A stretch of DNA of 64,000 nt from Chitinophagaceae bacterium. GTDB lineage: Bacteria > Bacteroidota > Bacteroidia > Chitinophagales > Chitinophagaceae. The position numbers and the translations under genes were made by a program. This document shows, piece after piece, positions 60,518-64,000 of the stretch. Numbering within the stretch: position 1 is the stretch's first letter; every line of letters begins with the position of its first letter. The notes beneath the pieces were generated by a model. That model had not been told where the DNA came from. It made no database searches and saw nothing but the letters and a program-made list of their open reading frames with translations. The DNA lies in the NCBI GenBank assembly GCA_024707305.1, contig JANPZZ010000010.1, forward strand, positions 109,531-173,530. Reading direction: 5' to 3'.

Positions 60518-61618
60518 TTAAAGGTACTTATCTCCTTTGTTTCTTTTCACCTCAGCCAGGTAGTCTTTTATTTCCTGCTCTTTATCGCGCTTGCAGATCA
60601 GCAGTACATCTTTTGTGTCCACAACTATATAATCTTCCATTCCCTGCAACAGCACCAGCTTGTTGTCGGGAACATGCACCATTGTGTTTTTTGTATCAAA
60701 AACCATCACGGAATCACCAGCTACCGCGTTATGGAAATAATCTTTCTCCATGTTCTGCCAGGCGCTGTTCCAGGTACCCAGGTCGCTCCATGCAAAACTT
60801 GCAGGAATTACATACACATTATCTGCTTTTTCCATGATGCCAAAATCGATGGAAATATTGGTGCATTGAGGATAGATTCTCTCTATCGCTTTTTCTTCTT
60901 CGGTCGTATTGAAATTATCTTTCTCCTGCGCAAACACTTCGTAAATCTCGGGCAGGTATTGTTCAAATGCGTGTAAGAGATTTTTTACTTTCCATGTAAA
61001 GATGCCAGCATTCCAAAGGAAGTCGCCACTGTCGATAAACGTTTTTGCAAGTTCCAGGTTAGGTTTTTCTGTAAACGTTTTCACTTTATAAATTCCCGGA
61101 GCCGCTTCCAGATCATCGTGCTGGATATAGCCATAACCCGTATTGGGATGCGTAGGTTTAATCCCGATTGTTACCAACGCGTTGATGTGGTCGATAAAAC
61201 GCAGCGCAGTTTCTGTCGTTTCAAGAAACGCATGATCATCCAGTATAAGATTGTCGGCAGGCGCCGCAACCATCAGTGCATTTGGATTGATCTGATGCAG
61301 CTTAAAAGCAACGTATGCGATGCAGGGAGCGGTGTTCTTACGGGAGGGTTCGCAAAGAATATTCGTTTCCGGTATCTGTGGTAATTGTTCTTTTACTTTC
61401 GAAAGATATTCGCGTGCAGTAACGATAAATATATGATCTGCGGGAACAAGTTTATTATACCTGTCGAAGGTTTGTTGCAGCATGGTTTTGCCAGTACCCA
61501 GAATATCCAGGAACTGTTTGGGGTGCGTGGTACGGCTCATCGGCCAAAAACGGCTACCGATTCCGCCAGCCATTATGGCTACATAATTATTGTTGCTGCT
61601 CATGTCTTTATCCTTCAT
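60518..61618 (-). CDS. manC: Mannose-1-phosphate guanylyltransferase
   Basis: 366 aa nucleotidyltransferase: GTP-binding signature IMAGGIGSRFWPMSRTTHPKQFLDIL, then ENTAPCIAY-like SRKNTAPCIAY, HPNTGYGYI, VKTFTEKPNLE, LWNAGIFTW, FGIMEKADNVYV and FAWSDLGTWNS. It makes GDP-mannose for glycan synthesis. A single-domain form without the phosphomannose-isomerase fusion. It lies 6 bp downstream of kdsD and is certainly co-transcribed; both feed surface polysaccharide precursors. A second ATG at 61603 is an alternative start. Confidence 0.93.
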   Translation of the reverse strand: MKDKDMSSNNNYVAIMAGGIGSRFWPMSRTTHPKQFLDILGTGKTMLQQTFDRYNKLVPADHIFIVTAREYLSKVKEQLPQIPETNILCEPSRKNTAPCIAYVAFKLHQINPNALMVAAPADNLILDDHAFLETTETALRFIDHINALVTIGIKPTHPNTGYGYIQHDDLEAAPGIYKVKTFTEKPNLELAKTFIDSGDFLWNAGIFTWKVKNLLHAFEQYLPEIYEVFAQEKDNFNTTEEEKAIERIYPQCTNISIDFGIMEKADNVYVIPASFAWSDLGTWNSAWQNMEKDYFHNAVAGDSVMVFDTKNTMVHVPDNKLVLLQGMEDYIVVDTKDVLLICKRDKEQEIKDYLAEVKRNKGDKYL

Positions 61619-61624
61619 TGCCTT

Positions 61625-62590
61625 TTAGATTAATCCCTCACGAATGAGATCGTGAAGGTGAATCATTCCCATGTATTTTCCTTCGTCTGTTACTGCCAGT
61701 TGTGTGATCTCGTGTTTGCGTAATAGATCCAGCGCATCCACCGCCAACGCATCGGCACTGATTGTTTTTGGTTTGCTGGTCATTATTTCTGCTGCCGTCA
61801 GCGTCGCATCAAAACGTTGATTGTTTTTCAACATCCTTCTTAAATCTCCATCGGTGATGATGCCGAGAAGAACATCATCTTTATCTGTAACTGCAGTTAC
61901 GCCCAATCGCTTTTGCGTCATTTCCATAATGATCTGTTCCAGTGTGGCTGTAGGTGAAACTGCCGGCTTTTCATTGTTGATATATAAATCGGAAACCCGC
62001 ATATACAACTTTTTACCAAGTGCGCCACCGGGATGAAACTTGGCAAAATCATCGGGTTGAAAGCCTTTTAATTCCATCAGGCAAACGGCAATTGCATCAC
62101 CCATTACGAGTTGTGCAGTCGTACTTGCCGTAGGCGCCAGATTATTGGGGCAGGCTTCTTTATCTACCGTTGTGTTTAATGCGATGGATGATTGTTTTGC
62201 GAGATAAGATTCCATGTTTCCCACCATAGAAATAATGGTGTTGCCAAAATTGCGGATCAGCGGAACGAGGATTTTTATCTCCGGGCTTTCACCGCTCTTG
62301 CTTAATACCATCACGATGTCTTCCTGTTGCACCATTCCCAGGTCGCCGTGTATTGCATCGGCTGCGTGCAGGAAGATGGCGGGTGTACCGGTTGAGTTGA
62401 ACGTGGCAACAAGTTTTTGTGCAATGATGGCGCTCTTCCCGATTCCGCTAACAACTATTCGTCCCTTGCAATCTGCAATGGCCTGAACCGCTTTTTCGAA
62501 GTCTGCATCAATATAAGTAGCCATCCTGCTGATGGAGCGGGCTTCCAGTTCAATGGTTTGCAATGCTATGGGGATAATCTGAGAGGGCAT
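61625..62590 (-). CDS. kdsD: Arabinose-5-phosphate isomerase (KdsD/KpsF/GutQ)
   Basis: 321 aa. A SIS sugar-isomerase domain (VVSGIGKSAIIAQKLVATFNSTG; MVLSKSGESPEI; LAPTASTTAQLVMGDAIAVCLM; FHPGGALGKKL) is followed by two CBS domains (about 205-320; LGVTAVTDKDDVLLGIITDGDLRRML; ITQLAVTDEGKYMGMIHLHDLI). It converts ribulose-5-phosphate to arabinose-5-phosphate, the first step of Kdo synthesis for LPS. Operon with manC downstream. Confidence 0.95.
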   Translation of the reverse strand: MPSQIIPIALQTIELEARSISRMATYIDADFEKAVQAIADCKGRIVVSGIGKSAIIAQKLVATFNSTGTPAIFLHAADAIHGDLGMVQQEDIVMVLSKSGESPEIKILVPLIRNFGNTIISMVGNMESYLAKQSSIALNTTVDKEACPNNLAPTASTTAQLVMGDAIAVCLMELKGFQPDDFAKFHPGGALGKKLYMRVSDLYINNEKPAVSPTATLEQIIMEMTQKRLGVTAVTDKDDVLLGIITDGDLRRMLKNNQRFDATLTAAEIMTSKPKTISADALAVDALDLLRKHEITQLAVTDEGKYMGMIHLHDLIREGLI

Positions 62591-62622
62591 AATTTATCGG
62601 ATAACACCGTGCGTAATGTGCG

Positions 62623-62630
62623 CAAAATTA
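62623..62630 (-). promoter_or_regulatory. -7 element of the kdsD-manC operon
   Basis: TAATTTTG on the minus strand, an exact TAnnTTTG, about 33 nt upstream of the kdsD ATG. Confidence 0.45.
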
Positions 62631-62720
62631 GCGTTTTTGACCCGAATCGCCTGTTTGCACATTGCCGCCGATCATTTTTAACACGCCGGGTTATGGAATA
62701 CCATTTTTCGGATGTAAATT

Positions 62721-62955
62721 CGCAATCCTCTTGCACACGGGGCTGAAAGCCGAGAGCAGGATGCTGCGAGTTTGAGCTTATTGACCTGGGTCTCCTTAAC
62801 CACCTGGCTACGGCCGTCGAAAGAGTAAACCCTTATTTAACGATCAACGCCTTGCCCGTGCATAATTAAAGTGCGCAAAGGCTATGTATTATCTGTTAAA
62901 AAGGAGTATCTTAAACAATCTGACACTTTTATAAAGTGCGCCGGCAATTCCGGCT
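62721..62955. other. Structured leader region upstream of recQ
   Basis: CGCAATCCT (62721-62729) pairs with AGGAT-GC-TGCG (62758-62768), enclosing GGCT-GAA-AGCC; a CCTGGGT/ACC arm follows. Nearer recQ are CACTTT-TAT-AAAGTG (about 62923-62937) and GCCGG-CAATT-CCGGC (about 62940-62955). No ORF is supported in 62591-62971. It could be a cis-regulatory leader, a small RNA or unrelated palindromes. I compared it with TPP and tRNA patterns and neither fits. Confidence 0.4.
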
Positions 62956-62971
62956 TAGTAATATTTGAGTA

Positions 62972-64000
62972 ATGGGAACCACAACCGCTAAGAAGTCCGG
63001 CACTAAGAAACCGGCAAAATCCAATCAACCTGCGGCCACATCCGGCCGGTTCGACCTGCATAAGGCTCTTCAACAATATTTTGGTTTCGAAAAATTTAAG
63101 GGGACACAGGAACGTGTGATTGAATCACTCCTCGCTGGCAAAGACACTTTTGTGATCATGCCTACCGGCGGAGGTAAAAGTCTTTGTTACCAATTGCCCG
63201 CGATGGTAAGTGAAGGTGTCGCCATTATCGTTTCACCACTGATTGCCCTGATGAAAAACCAGGTGGACCTGGTTCGCAGCTATAGCAGCGACGATGACGT
63301 GGCGCATTTTCTCAACTCCACACTTACAAAAAGAGAAACTAAAGAAGTTCACGACGACCTGCTGAGCGGCAAAACAAAGATGCTCTATGTAGCACCCGAA
63401 ACGCTCACCAAACAGGAAAACCTTGAATTCTTCGCCGATCTTAAACTTTCATTTTTCGCAGTAGACGAAGCACATTGTATTTCAGAATGGGGTCACGATT
63501 TCCGTCCTGAATATCGCCGCCTTCGTGAAATGATGACACAGATAAACCCCGACATTCCGGTGATTGCATTAACCGCTACTGCCACACCTAAAGTGCAGAG
63601 TGATATTGTAAAAAACCTCGACCTGCGGGAACCCAATGTATTTATTTCTTCATTTAACAGGCCCAACCTGTATTATGAAGTACTACCTAAAATAAAGAAA
63701 GCACAAACGGATGAAAGCATCGTTCGTTTTATCAAAGCTGCGAAAGGCAAAAGCGGTATTATCTATACACTCAACCGCAAAACAACGGAAGAACTTGCGG
63801 ATGTTTTAAATGCAAACGGAATTAAAGCCGTTGCTTATCACGCAGGCCTGGATAGTAAACTGCGTGCCGATCGGCAGGATCAGTTTTTGAATGAGGACGT
63901 GCAAGTGATTTGTGCGACTATCGCTTTCGGTATGGGAATTGACAAACCCGATATCAGGTTTGTAATTCACTATAATATTCCGAAGAGCATTGAAAACTAT
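62972..64000 (+). CDS. recQ: ATP-dependent DNA helicase RecQ (3' truncated by window; not in ORF track)
   Basis: An open frame from the ATG at 62972 runs to the end of the window, so the ORF track omits it. A Lys/Ala-rich N-terminal extension (MGTTTAKKSGTKKPAKSN) precedes the RecQ core: FGFEKFKGTQERVIESLLAGKDTFVIMPTGGGKS (motif 0 and Walker A), IIVSPLIALMKNQV, FFAVDEAHCISEWGHDFRPEY (II), VIALTATATPKV (III), SFNRPNLYYEV (IV), GIIYTLNRKTTEEL and CATIAFGMGIDKPDIRFVIHYNIPKS (V). About 343 residues are visible; the RQC and HRDC domains should follow outside. A 3'-5' helicase of recombinational repair. Confidence 0.95.
   Translation, partial: MGTTTAKKSGTKKPAKSNQPAATSGRFDLHKALQQYFGFEKFKGTQERVIESLLAGKDTFVIMPTGGGKSLCYQLPAMVSEGVAIIVSPLIALMKNQVDLVRSYSSDDDVAHFLNSTLTKRETKEVHDDLLSGKTKMLYVAPETLTKQENLEFFADLKLSFFAVDEAHCISEWGHDFRPEYRRLREMMTQINPDIPVIALTATATPKVQSDIVKNLDLREPNVFISSFNRPNLYYEVLPKIKKAQTDESIVRFIKAAKGKSGIIYTLNRKTTEELADVLNANGIKAVAYHAGLDSKLRADRQDQFLNEDVQVICATIAFGMGIDKPDIRFVIHYNIPKSIENY

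Noticed and set aside
62721-62830. TPP riboswitch or tRNA in the kdsD-recQ gap
   Set aside because: The TPP core (CTGAGA and the ACCTGAT-type arm) and the tRNA T-loop (GGTTCRA) are both missing; recQ is also not a thiamine gene.
62882-63076. 64-aa minus-strand ORF at the recQ start
   Set aside because: Antisense shadow of the recQ 5' end and its leader.

Overview
The window is a stretch of chromosome from a member of the Bacteroidota, most likely the Chitinophagaceae. Three lines of evidence point there. (1) The gene families: three paralogous outer-membrane beta-barrel proteins with a carboxypeptidase-like N-terminal domain, a DUF5606 protein, a PadR-PspC pair, Rho with a long charged insert, and paired-domain UspA. 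(2) Promoters of the Bacteroidota type (TTG, about 19-20 nt, TAnnTTTG). (3) Weak Shine-Dalgarno signals. No rRNA, tRNA, prophage, transposase or CRISPR array is visible. Most genes are housekeeping or cell-envelope genes.

Layout. 0-8 kb: the 3' part of uvrB, a secreted amidohydrolase, a PAS histidine kinase and polA. 8-14 kb: an ECF sigma factor operon with two Spy/CpxP-like proteins, behind the first outer-membrane barrel gene. 14-24 kb: a DUF5606 protein with a histone-H1-like tail, an M3 oligopeptidase, a SCO1-Fur operon divergent from a MerC-like gene, a GH25 lysozyme, a UvrD helicase and a strong small-RNA candidate (about 23856-24042). 24-36 kb: an AraC regulator, two more barrel proteins and a SWIM-SNF2 helicase. 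36-41.5 kb: ComB, an SRPBCC protein, GcvT and the PadR-PspC operon. 41.8-43.2 kb and 56.0-57.2 kb: two large clusters of composite hairpin repeats in opposite orientation. Between them lie a GNAT, an SF1 helicase, a pterin dehydratase, an AraC regulator, a hydrolase, a DUF4143 ATPase, rho, asnS, a UspA and an ExbD gene. 57-64 kb: a membrane protein, an aminotransferase, an MmcQ-like protein, an exonuclease, ManC and KdsD, and the start of recQ, which runs off the window and is absent from the ORF track.

A dominant feature is technical. At least 21 single-base indels, all in short mononucleotide runs, split or garble about 18 genes, including rho, asnS, polA and uvrB. For each I found the conserved continuation in the neighbouring frame, so the genes are annotated as merged spans. 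The pattern fits uncorrected homopolymer errors of a read technology much better than real pseudogenes.

The most interesting biology is non-coding. It comprises (i) the two inverted hairpin-repeat clusters, whose shared part is about 0.5-0.65 kb and could allow inversion of a roughly 13-kb segment; (ii) degenerate 8-bp CATTTYCH tandem arrays lying as facing inverted pairs at gene ends, sometimes supplying C-terminal codons and stops; (iii) a small RNA with its own promoter and terminator, whose large loop is perfectly complementary over 14 nt to sequence just upstream of the first barrel gene's start; (iv) operator-like palindromes at merC and padR; and (v) a repeated 20-bp motif upstream of the DUF4143 ATPase.
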